The notes under the pieces: model-generated | Database searches by the model: none | What the model saw: the letters and a program-made list of their open reading frames with translations, nothing else | Told to the model about the DNA's origin: nothing | Program-made: the position numbers and the translations under genes | In this document: in pieces, positions 49,433 through 57,259 of the stretch | How positions within the stretch are numbered: the stretch's first letter is position 1 | Layout: each line of letters starts with the position of its first letter | Source: Gordonia prachuapensis | GTDB lineage: Bacteria > Actinomycetota > Actinomycetes > Mycobacteriales > Mycobacteriaceae | DNA: 64,000 nucleotides | Assembly: GCF_036350515.1 (NCBI RefSeq) | Contig: NZ_JAZDUE010000016.1 | Span: forward strand, 62,001 to 126,000 | Direction: 5' to 3'

Positions 49433-51003
49433 GCCAGGTCGCGTCGGGCGAAGCCGACCACCCCGACGACGCCCAGGATCACACCCGCACCAGCCAGGAG
49501 TATCGGCGGGAGAGCCTGCACAGCGACTCCCGGCAGGTGTGGAACATGATGGAAGACAGACAGGTTCATGATCTCGGTGGGAAGGTTCATCGACGGCCCG
49601 AGGATCGTCACCACGCCCGACCAGGCCAGGACCGCCCACGGCAGCCAAGCCAGCCGTGGTACAACGCCGATGACTGCGATCGTCAGTCCGATGAAGAAGC
49701 ACGCCGCTGGGATCTGCGCCAGAGACGCGATCAGCATGCGTGCCGGTTGGCCGGGGTCGCCGACCCCCAACCCGTGCGCAAGTCCGATGCAGCCGCCCAC
49801 AATGCCCGCCAGTACCACAACAGTCACTGCCGCCAGGGCGAGGTGCAGTACCGGCAGTCGCCAGCGCGGCACCAGCCCCGAGAGCAGCAGGTCTGCGCGC
49901 CCGGAGAGTTCTTCGCTGCGCAGTCCCGCGGTGATCGCGATGGCTGCGCCGGTGGTCGCAACCGCGAGAATCAGTGTCGACATCGCCAGGAAACCGTCCA
50001 CCACATCGACATTGAATCGCTCCAGGAGTTGGCGCATACCTGCCGGACCGTCGGAGATGTCTCCGACGTCGCGGGCGGTGACCCCGAACCCCAGTCCGAG
50101 GACGACCATGGTGGCCGCCCAGATCGCCAGGGTCATCCGCTGATTGCGTACCACCAGCCCCGCGGGTCGCCGGGTGAACGAACCCGCATGGGCCGGACCA
50201 GGCGATGGCCGCCAGAGCCCGGAGCCGTGGTCGCGGGTGACCTCGATCCGCAGTGCGACAAGCACACTGGCCACGGCGATGACCAGACACGGGATCATCG
50301 GCCACCACTGGATGTCGCCGTACGGGTGGATGGCCTGCGCCAGACCGAGGGGTGAGGCGTACCGTAGCGGATCGGAATCGGTGGCGTCGCCGAGAGCGCG
50401 CAGCAGGTAGGCGACACCCAATACGCCGCAGGCGATCCCGTACGCGCCCTTGCTGTGCTCGGTGATCTGGGCTGCCAGCAGTGCCACTGCGGCGAACATG
50501 GTGCCGATGAGCACGGTTGCCACGCCGAACGCGAACGCACCGGTGGGTTCGCCGCCACCCGCGATGAGCGCGACTGCGGCGCCGAACCCGATGACGACAT
50601 TGATGACGAGAGCCATCGCCGCCACCGCAAGCGAGTTGGCGAGCACCGCGAACCGCCCGGAGCGCAGCAACTCGAGCCGACCGAATGCCTCTTGCGCTCG
50701 CGTGTTCCGAACGACGAGAACGATGTTGAGCATCGCCACCGCGAATGTGACAAACCACCCGACCTCGAACGTGGTGATCCCCCCGATGCCGACCAGGCCC
50801 ACCGGCGGTCCCTGCAAGGCCTGGGATGCCCGGAGGCCGTCGGTGATCAATGCGTACTGGATACGATCGGTGACGGTCGGGTAGATCGCGGTCAGGCCGA
50901 GGATGCCCGCGTAGAAGCAGGCGACGACGCCGGCGACGGAGACGATGGCGCCCCGGTAGTTCAGGCGGAAACATAGGGTGAATGCCGTTGTCAGTCCGGT
51001 CAT
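49429..51003 (-). CDS. ABC-2-type exporter permease
   Basis: A 524-residue membrane protein with about 12 hydrophobic helices, such as GAIVSVAGVVACFYAGILGL, VGWFVTFAVAMLNIVLVV, TLAIWAATMVVLGLGFGV and GVILGVVGVVGFARRDLA. The arrangement of two similar six-helix halves, with LRSEELSGRADLLLSG in the second, is typical of actinobacterial antibiotic/polyketide efflux permeases. Start 51003 is used; a longer frame extends into the ATPase gene. It is directly downstream of the ATPase (stop at 51005, 1 base apart), so the pair forms a drug or lipid exporter. The divergent AraC gene is a likely regulator. Confidence 0.85.
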   Translation of the reverse strand: MTGLTTAFTLCFRLNYRGAIVSVAGVVACFYAGILGLTAIYPTVTDRIQYALITDGLRASQALQGPPVGLVGIGGITTFEVGWFVTFAVAMLNIVLVVRNTRAQEAFGRLELLRSGRFAVLANSLAVAAMALVINVVIGFGAAVALIAGGGEPTGAFAFGVATVLIGTMFAAVALLAAQITEHSKGAYGIACGVLGVAYLLRALGDATDSDPLRYASPLGLAQAIHPYGDIQWWPMIPCLVIAVASVLVALRIEVTRDHGSGLWRPSPGPAHAGSFTRRPAGLVVRNQRMTLAIWAATMVVLGLGFGVTARDVGDISDGPAGMRQLLERFNVDVVDGFLAMSTLILAVATTGAAIAITAGLRSEELSGRADLLLSGLVPRWRLPVLHLALAAVTVVVLAGIVGGCIGLAHGLGVGDPGQPARMLIASLAQIPAACFFIGLTIAVIGVVPRLAWLPWAVLAWSGVVTILGPSMNLPTEIMNLSVFHHVPHLPGVAVQALPPILLAGAGVILGVVGVVGFARRDLA

Positions 51004-51004
51004 G

Positions 51005-51754
51005 TCATCCCTTGGTGACGCCGGACGGGACAGCATGGTCGGATGTGTCGTAGTGACGCATGAACAGGTCCTCGATCTCGATCGACCCACCCGACACGGC
51101 TCGCAGCTCGGCGAGCGACAGGGATTCGACCGTGCGGCCGTCGCGGATGATGGTCGCCCGGTCGCACAGTTTCTCCACCTCGGGCAGGATGTGGCTCGAC
51201 AGCAACACTGTCTTGCCCTCACGGGCCACATCGCGGATGCATTCGCTGAACTGCCGTTCCATCAGTGGGTCCAGTCCGGAGGTGGGTTCGTCCAGGATGA
51301 ACAATTCGACGTCCGTGGCGAACGCGGCGACCAGCGCCACCTTCTGGCGATTTCCCTTCGAGTACGTGGAGCACTTCCGTGTCGGGTCGAGTGCGAATCG
51401 GTCCAGGAGCTCGGAGCGTCTGGCCGGGTTGATGCCCCCTCGTAGATTCGCGAGGATGTCGATCACCTCGCCACCGGTGAGCGAGGGCCACAGGTTGACG
51501 TCGCCGGGAACATAGGCGAGGCGTCCGTGAATCGTCATCGCGTCCCGCCGGGGGTGCAGACCGAACACCTCGGCTCGGCCGGAACCGGCCTTCAACAGGC
51601 CGAGCAGGGTGCGAATGGTCGTGGTCTTACCCGCGCCGTTGGGGCCGAGAAATCCATGGATTTCACCGGATTGGACCGCCAGGTCGAGCCCACGCAGAGC
51701 GTGGAAGCGGCCGTAGCGTTTCGTCAGGCCGGACACGTCGATGACCGGAGACAT
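51005..51754 (-). CDS. ABC transporter ATP-binding protein
   Basis: A 249-residue ATPase. Walker A GPNGAGKTT, the Q-loop region, the signature YSKGNRQKVAL (in place of LSGGQ) and Walker B LFILDEPTSGLDP, plus SSHILPEVEKL with the H-loop, are all present. Opening MSPVIDVSGLTKRYG is typical of drug-export ATPases (DrrA-like). Start 51754 follows AGGAGG. It powers the permease encoded one base downstream. Divergent from an AraC-type gene at 51889. Confidence 0.92.
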   Translation of the reverse strand: MSPVIDVSGLTKRYGRFHALRGLDLAVQSGEIHGFLGPNGAGKTTTIRTLLGLLKAGSGRAEVFGLHPRRDAMTIHGRLAYVPGDVNLWPSLTGGEVIDILANLRGGINPARRSELLDRFALDPTRKCSTYSKGNRQKVALVAAFATDVELFILDEPTSGLDPLMERQFSECIRDVAREGKTVLLSSHILPEVEKLCDRATIIRDGRTVESLSLAELRAVSGGSIEIEDLFMRHYDTSDHAVPSGVTKG

Positions 51755-51888
51755 CTGTCCTCCTCTTCCCGACATCTGTCGGGACGTGATTGGTGTGGAC
51801 AGTCTGGCGCGCGAAAGGTGGCAGCGCTTGTATGGATCTGCAACCGTAGTATCTCGACTACCAGCGGTTTCGTCGCTAGCCTTACTCC

Positions 51889-52647
51889 ATGGGCGGAGAA
51901 TGGCGCGGCCAGTACCGTCTGGGAATCAGGCGCGTTGTGCTCGCCGGCTCGTTCGGAGCGGCGAAGCTGCACCGCCACCCCATCGTGCAGGTGACCGTCG
52001 CCTATTCGGGTGACCTGTTGGCCACCAACGGTTTCGACGAGCGGCGCTGTCGAGCGGTCGTCATCCCCGGAGGGGCCACCCACACCATCTCTCCGGTCGG
52101 CGATGACGTCCGGGTGCTCTCACTGCACATGCCGGCCTGGACAGCGGAGGCGAAAGCAGTTGGTGGACTTGTGCCTCCGGGAGGAGGGCCATCCGACTGG
52201 GTGGCTGCTGCCGCTGTCCTCGAGGACCTGCACCTCGACGAGGCCATGGACATCGACGTCGCAGCCGACAAGGTCATGGATGTACTGCTCGCGACGACAC
52301 ACAGCGAAGTCGAGAACTCGAAGGTGGCCGCGGCCGTCGAACTGATCGGGTCCCGCGTGCCCGGCAAGCTGCGCATGCACGATCTGACGCGAGTTGCGGC
52401 GGCGTCGCAGAGCAGCCTCAGCAGACTGTTCACCCGTGAGACGGGGATGAGCTTCGCGGCTACCGTGCGATGGGTGCGGATGCTGTATGCAGCGCAGGTG
52501 GCGGAGTCCGGCGGCACCATCACCGACGCCGCGCATGCGGCCGGGTTTACCGACAGTGCGCACGCCCACCGGGTGTGCCTGGAGATGACCGGTGTGACCC
52601 CCAAGGTCATCTGGCAGGCGGCCCGTAACGGGGATGTGCACAGGTAA
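51889..52647 (+). CDS. AraC-family transcriptional regulator
   Basis: A 252-residue protein. The N-terminal 100 residues form a cupin-like sensor (HRHPIVQVTVAYSGDLLAT, IPGGATHTISPVGDD). The C-terminal 100 residues hold two helix-turn-helix motifs: MHDLTRVAAASQSSLSRLFT and ITDAAHAAGFTDSAHAHRVC, typical of AraC. It is divergent from the ABC exporter operon (135 bases between starts), which is a likely target. The ligand is not known. No operator was identified. Confidence 0.88.
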   Translation: MGGEWRGQYRLGIRRVVLAGSFGAAKLHRHPIVQVTVAYSGDLLATNGFDERRCRAVVIPGGATHTISPVGDDVRVLSLHMPAWTAEAKAVGGLVPPGGGPSDWVAAAAVLEDLHLDEAMDIDVAADKVMDVLLATTHSEVENSKVAAAVELIGSRVPGKLRMHDLTRVAAASQSSLSRLFTRETGMSFAATVRWVRMLYAAQVAESGGTITDAAHAAGFTDSAHAHRVCLEMTGVTPKVIWQAARNGDVHR

Positions 52648-52728
52648 GTCAGCGCCGACCCGCACTGTGGTCTGAACGGACTACATTCGCGCGGGGGCTT
52701 CCGTCATCGTTTACAGTGAGCGGGCGAT

Positions 52729-52881
52729 ATGCCGGTCTTGACGGGGGTCTCGATGATCATGCGTAGGTGCTGCGCTGTCCTGATGGTGGGGGCAGTGGGG
52801 ATGCTGACATCGCAGGGCTTGGGGAGCCCCCCGACAGAACGATCGTTGCGCAGCCGCGCCGATCTCGAGAGGGGACTCTGA
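52729..52881 (+). CDS. possible small hydrophobic peptide, about 50 aa
   Basis: ATG at 52729 (or 52753) opens a 50-residue frame: a hydrophobic part MRRCCAVLMVGAVGML followed by a charged tail ending RADLERGL. It ends 4 bases before the start of the next gene at 52886. It might be a short exported peptide, a leader peptide, or a truncated gene. The coding call is weak because of length. Confidence 0.35.
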   Translation: MPVLTGVSMIMRRCCAVLMVGAVGMLTSQGLGSPPTERSLRSRADLERGL

Positions 52882-52885
52882 CGAC

Positions 52886-54133
52886 ATGGGGGATGCGTTG
52901 AACCAGGCGCGTGGCAGGCATCGTCAGGTCGACGAACACCGGATGCCTTTGCGCATGACGGTCACGTCGGCAGCACTAGCCGCATCGATCGCCACCGGCA
53001 TGGGTGCCGGCCTGGCATACGCGGTCCCGGAGCAGGGCGGCACCAGCCCCAGCGTGCCGGAGCAGGGCGGAATCACCCCCAGCCAGGATCCGCCGGTGCA
53101 GGGCGGAACCACGCCGTCGCCCGACGTCGCGCCGGTCAACGTGCCGGGCCCGGGTTCGCTGCCGGCGCCGCCCCAGGAGGCGCCGTACCAGCCATACGTG
53201 GAGCCGAGCACCTACACGGCTCCGACCTACGAAGACGCCTACAACCCGGTCCCGGAGCGACCGCTCAGCGCACCCAAGCCGTCGGCTCCCGTTCGACCGA
53301 TCGCACCGCCGCCGGAGAAGATCCGAGTCGGCAACTTCATCACCGACATCCCAGAAGGCATGTCCGAGAAGGACGTCAACTCCGTCAACGCCTGGTCCGC
53401 GTACGGTGAGGCGAAGATCGCCCAGGGCCTGATCTCCGTCGGCGTGCCCGCCGATGAGGCATCGCGACAGGCTGCTTCCACGATCATCGGTGTGATGACC
53501 GGTGGTACTGCGGGTGCAGTCACACTGGGAATTCCGGCTGCGGCGATGGGTGCTGTGGGTGGGGCAGTGATCGGTGCTGGAGTCGGGGCGATTTACAACG
53601 GAGTGGTCTTCTCTCCGCTCGTTCCAGGTTCCGCTCTTTGGTGGCCGATGGTCGGCCTGGGTGCTGCGGCAGGCGCAGGCATTGGCGTTGCCGCCGGGGG
53701 TGCAGCGGGGGCAGTGGCGGGCGGAGCGCTTGGCGCCGCACTCGGCGGAACCGCCGGCGGCGCTCTGGCGTATGCCCTCGGAGCCGGCGACCCGGGCGCA
53801 AATCCAGACGCCCCCTGGCTCGACGAGCAGGGACGTGAGGCGCTCCCGAACCCCGACGCCAACCAGTTCGAGCTGAAGCTGTCGCCCGAAGATGCCCAGA
53901 AGGTCGGTCTGCCGTCGATCGACTATGTGGTGAACTCGCGCGGAGATGTTCAGATGTCGATCGCCGGTTTCGAAACCGGCTGGTCCGTCGAGCAGGCGAT
54001 GGCGCCGTATGGCGTCCTCGGCGCCGGCGCGGCCGACTCGGCACGTGACGCAACGAAGCAGCGTACCGACCAGGCACAGAACTCCATCCCGGATCTGCAC
54101 GTCGAGTGGCCGCAAGAGTCCGCACCGAGCTGA
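52886..54133 (+). CDS. exported Pro-rich and Gly/Ala-rich protein
   Basis: A 415-residue protein with a basic start and signal peptide (AALAASIATGMGAGLAYAVP). Residues about 50-140 are low-complexity Pro/Gly-rich, with EQGG-type repeats (VPEQGG twice, VQGG once). Residues about 190-310 are glycine-zipper-like (GGAVIGAGVGAIYNG, GVAAGGAAGAVAGGALGAAL), which may insert in membranes or aggregate. The last 100 residues are a polar domain. Similar actinobacterial proteins carry the label insoluble domain protein, as I recall. Secreted or envelope-bound. Function unknown; it sits upstream of another exported protein at 54178. Confidence 0.7.
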   Translation: MGDALNQARGRHRQVDEHRMPLRMTVTSAALAASIATGMGAGLAYAVPEQGGTSPSVPEQGGITPSQDPPVQGGTTPSPDVAPVNVPGPGSLPAPPQEAPYQPYVEPSTYTAPTYEDAYNPVPERPLSAPKPSAPVRPIAPPPEKIRVGNFITDIPEGMSEKDVNSVNAWSAYGEAKIAQGLISVGVPADEASRQAASTIIGVMTGGTAGAVTLGIPAAAMGAVGGAVIGAGVGAIYNGVVFSPLVPGSALWWPMVGLGAAAGAGIGVAAGGAAGAVAGGALGAALGGTAGGALAYALGAGDPGANPDAPWLDEQGREALPNPDANQFELKLSPEDAQKVGLPSIDYVVNSRGDVQMSIAGFETGWSVEQAMAPYGVLGAGAADSARDATKQRTDQAQNSIPDLHVEWPQESAPS

Positions 54134-54177
54134 ACAAAGCTGTTGTGCCCAGCTCGTACCGTCACGAAGGAATCTCG

Positions 54178-54672
54178 ATGATTGCACGCAAGTTGTTCGT
54201 GGCCATGCTCGCAGTTGTGGTGGGCGCACTCACGGTGGTGGGGGCAGGGCATGCTGCGGCGGAACCTCAACTTCCCCGAATCCCGCTGTACAGCGACAAC
54301 TTCGGTACTGTCGGCGACCACGACTACTGCCGCGGTGCTCTGAACGTCGGAGTCGAAGCGCCCCGGGGCAAGAGCGGAACCATCCGAGTGACGGTGACGT
54401 CGTTCGGGTTCACCGGCAACGGTCCCGGGTGGCAGCGTGATCCGAAGTGCCGCTTCCTGATCTTCCTGAGCCAGATCAGCGCCAAGTACCCACTCGCCAA
54501 AGAGACGTTCCACCCGGTCTCGTTCGGTCCCCGTCCCGGCGAGAAGTTCGTCAAGGAACTCAATCCCGGCCCGGGTCCGGGCTCGTTCAGTGTGGCAACC
54601 TATGCCATCAACCAGCCGGTGCGTCTCCCACAGTCCTACGGAGGAGTCGGGTTCCTGACCGTGGTCCCGTAG
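54178..54672 (+). CDS. secreted protein, 164 aa
   Basis: The start MIARKLFVAMLAVVVGALTV, then GAGHAAAEP with a probable cleavage site AAA-EP, is a signal peptide. The mature part has two cysteines (HDYCRGAL and DPKCRFLIFL) and ends in VGFLTVVP. It shares overall layout (two cysteines around a strand-rich core) with the secreted protein at 29504-30055, so they may be distant relatives. The start at 54178 is preceded by GAAGGA. Function unknown. Confidence 0.78.
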   Translation: MIARKLFVAMLAVVVGALTVVGAGHAAAEPQLPRIPLYSDNFGTVGDHDYCRGALNVGVEAPRGKSGTIRVTVTSFGFTGNGPGWQRDPKCRFLIFLSQISAKYPLAKETFHPVSFGPRPGEKFVKELNPGPGPGSFSVATYAINQPVRLPQSYGGVGFLTVVP

Positions 54673-54702
54673 GCCAGCACCACCTGCGCCTACTGTGAAC
54701 GC

Positions 54703-55191
54703 ATGACCCCCGAGGACCTCGACCGCATCGAAGCCGTCAAGCAACTCAAGTACCGCTACTGGCGTTCATGTGACGGCAAGGACCCCAGAGGTTTTCGGAG
54801 CTGCTTCATCCGCTCTGGCGCGCGGATCGACTACGGGCCGCTCGGCGCATTCGATGATGCCGAACCGATGGCGCAGATCTTCGAACAGGTGGCGTTGCAC
54901 CGGGTCGACGGGGAGTACGTCATCTTCGACATGCACCACGGGCTGCACCCTGACATCACACTCACGTCCGACACCACGGCCACCGGCCGCTGGACCCTCA
55001 AGTTCCGCCAGGTCAATCTGCTCGACCGCACCGAGACCGTGATGACCGGTGAGTACGACGACGAGTACATCGTCGAGGACGGCGAGTGGAAGATGTCGGC
55101 GAGCACCCTCACCGAACGTTGGTCGATCCAACGGCCCCTCGGCGACGATGCCCGCGTACGGGTCGGGACGTTCACGACTCCCGACGACTGA
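54703..55191 (+). CDS. SnoaL-like (NTF2-fold) protein
   Basis: A 162-residue protein with the NTF2/SnoaL fold. The first helix DRIEAVKQLKYRYWRSCDGK and the strand pattern after it (YVIFDMHHGLHPDITLTS, then KMSASTLTERWS) are typical of SnoaL_4. It may be a hydroxylase, dehydratase or ligand-binding protein for steroid or aromatic compounds; relatives vary. It overlaps the end of a convergent membrane-protein gene by 20 bases. Isolated in transcription. Confidence 0.82.
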   Translation: MTPEDLDRIEAVKQLKYRYWRSCDGKDPRGFRSCFIRSGARIDYGPLGAFDDAEPMAQIFEQVALHRVDGEYVIFDMHHGLHPDITLTSDTTATGRWTLKFRQVNLLDRTETVMTGEYDDEYIVEDGEWKMSASTLTERWSIQRPLGDDARVRVGTFTTPDD

Positions 55192-55564
55192 TCTGTTCGT
55201 CGCGGGCCCGCCACGCCGCCAGCGCGGTCGCCGCGCACACCGGACCCCAGACCCGTTCGACCTTCGACCGCGACACCGAGTTCATCACCGCGCCGACCGC
55301 CATCACACCGGTCAACGCCGCCAAGCCTTTCCGTCGGACCTGCGGCTCGCCGACACGCCCGACGAGGCAGCCGGCGCCGGCCACGTAGACCACCGCCGCC
55401 ACTCCGCTGGTGCGTCGTAATCCGACGGGCAGTCGTCCGCGATGACCACCGCCGTAACTGGCGACACCCCATGGCGCACCGGCGGCCAGGGCAGTCTGAA
55501 ATCCCGCCAGGCCGGACAGCAGGGCGGCAGTGGTAAGAGTCGCGGGCTGCGGGGTCGACGCCAT
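55172..55564 (-). CDS. small membrane protein, 130 aa
   Basis: A 130-residue protein with about four hydrophobic segments (TLTTAALLSGLAGFQTALAA, TSGVAAVVYVAGAGCLVG, GLAALTGVMAVGAVMNSVSR). The end is charged (ARDEQISRRES). Start 55564 (MASTPQPA) is preferred; a longer frame begins at 55855 and overlaps the DUF222 gene. It is convergent with the SnoaL-like gene. Function unknown. Confidence 0.65.
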   Translation of the reverse strand: MASTPQPATLTTAALLSGLAGFQTALAAGAPWGVASYGGGHRGRLPVGLRRTSGVAAVVYVAGAGCLVGRVGEPQVRRKGLAALTGVMAVGAVMNSVSRSKVERVWGPVCAATALAAWRARDEQISRRES

Positions 55565-55577
55565 GGGCCCAGGGTAC

Positions 55578-57113
55578 TCAGAACGGCGCCGGACCACCGT
55601 TGCGTCGACGGTTCCGGGATCGCTCCGCCCGGCGCCGGGCATGCTTGTCCGCCACCCGGGTGCCTGTGCGGGTGGGCCGATCCTCTTCGGGGACTTTGCT
55701 TCTCGGTGGAGCCTTGGCGGGTGGCGCGCGGAACCGGATGCGCCGCAGGCCGGGGAACAGGTCTTCGTTTGTCTCCGCGGGTCCGGGCAGCGTGAGCCCT
55801 TCGGGCGTGGTGAACTCGGTGACCAGCCGACCGGTGGGGTCGCGGTACTGGTCATCGAGCCATTCGCCGAAGGTCTTCAGCAGATGCCCGGGCCGACACT
55901 TGGAGTTGAGGTTCTCCGAGGTGGTCTGACCGCCGGACTCCGGATCACCGTGGTCGTACTCGTCGACGTGGTCCAGGTCGCCCGTGAAAGCGCTCTGGCC
56001 GCAGCCCGGTTCGACGCAGTAGCCGTCGCGGATGCGCGTGTGGGTCGCCAGCGCCGTCGACGGCCGGTAGGAATCAGACTGTCCGTGGGCGGGCAGCGTG
56101 AAACCACCGTCGGCATCGGGTTCGGTGCCCTTCGGCACGAGACGCGACACCACCGTGTCGGGCCGTGCGGCGATGTCACGGACGTGCTCGTCGGAGATCA
56201 CGCCGTGACCATCCATGAAGCCCGGGTTGTCGGCGCGGCCCTCGAGAGTGCCCTCGTCGCACACCACGTGCAACACGATCTTGGCGTCCACCGGCGGCAC
56301 GGTACTGGGCTCGGGGATCTGCGCGGTGCAGTCGTCGCGGCCGCACTGGCACTCGAACGCCGTACCCGACAGCAGTGCGAACATGGCGTCGGACATGCGT
56401 TGCGGCTTCGTCCGCTTGTCGTGCTCGCAGGCCGTGTCGGCGAGTGCGGCGACCGCGGCAGCGGCGATGCGAACGTTCTCGGCAGCCATCAACCCGGTGA
56501 TCTCCGCGACCCCGTCGCCACGGGCCTCGGTCCACACCCCACGCTCGTCGAGCGCCTCTCGACGTCGCTCGCGAACGCAGTCCGGATCGAACCGGAAGAT
56601 TGTCCGGTCGACCATGTCGCGCAGCCGCTTACGCGGCCACGTGCCCTTGCGGGATCGGAGCAGCTGAGCGATCGTCGCATCGATCTCCGGAGTGGCCGAC
56701 TGGCCGTCGAGGAGGTCGGTGCGGGAGACGATGAGCTTCGCCTGCCACGGCGCAATCACGCCGTCACGCAGGCAGTCGAGAACCTCCGGCAGACGGTCAC
56801 GCAGCGCGACCGCCTCATTGAGCAGCTTCTCGGCCTGATCGCGCGATACTCCGCGAAGACCCGCGATGCGGGCCGCGGCGTCGGCGAAACCATCGACGAC
56901 GAACTTGTCGGACTCACCTCGTGCGGCGACGAGTCGGTCGTACATGACTGCCACCGAACGGTATTCGCAATAGGCCAGGTAGGAGCGTCCACGATCGATG
57001 TCGCCGAGGCCGAGGAGCAGATCGTTGAGCGGCTCCTCATCGGGGTAGGCCGGGTCGATGCCACCGACATACGTCGACGGCAACCCCTGCCACGACGACG
57101 ATGATGTGGGCAC
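55578..57113 (-). CDS. DUF222/HNH endonuclease (13E12-type)
   Basis: A 511-residue protein. The N-terminal two-thirds are DUF222 (helical, with LRSRKGTWPRKRLRDMVDRT and similar blocks). The C-terminal third carries an HNH nuclease: CVEPGCGQSAFTGDLDHVDE, then NLNSKCRPGHLLK. Such genes are multi-copy in mycobacteria and Gordonia and are often compared with the 13E12 repeat family. They are suspected mobile or homing elements. The tail is Arg-rich. It stands alone between SARP and the membrane protein. Confidence 0.88.
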   Translation of the reverse strand: MPTSSSSWQGLPSTYVGGIDPAYPDEEPLNDLLLGLGDIDRGRSYLAYCEYRSVAVMYDRLVAARGESDKFVVDGFADAAARIAGLRGVSRDQAEKLLNEAVALRDRLPEVLDCLRDGVIAPWQAKLIVSRTDLLDGQSATPEIDATIAQLLRSRKGTWPRKRLRDMVDRTIFRFDPDCVRERRREALDERGVWTEARGDGVAEITGLMAAENVRIAAAAVAALADTACEHDKRTKPQRMSDAMFALLSGTAFECQCGRDDCTAQIPEPSTVPPVDAKIVLHVVCDEGTLEGRADNPGFMDGHGVISDEHVRDIAARPDTVVSRLVPKGTEPDADGGFTLPAHGQSDSYRPSTALATHTRIRDGYCVEPGCGQSAFTGDLDHVDEYDHGDPESGGQTTSENLNSKCRPGHLLKTFGEWLDDQYRDPTGRLVTEFTTPEGLTLPGPAETNEDLFPGLRRIRFRAPPAKAPPRSKVPEEDRPTRTGTRVADKHARRRAERSRNRRRNGGPAPF

Positions 57114-57259
57114 GACAAAGCCTTCCGGAGATCCGACATGATCTCAGGACACTCGCTGTCATCGTCATCTCCCGGCTGCCAGAGAGGTAGCCCGGACTCT
57201 CGTCATCATCTGATCGATCCTGTTGATACCAAGCTACAACAGGCCACCGACAAGAATCG

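Noticed and set aside
48779..50974. 731-residue reverse-strand frame over TetR and ABC permease genes
   Set aside because: Arg/His/Gly-rich composition with no domain; it opposes the TetR gene and is out of frame with the permease.
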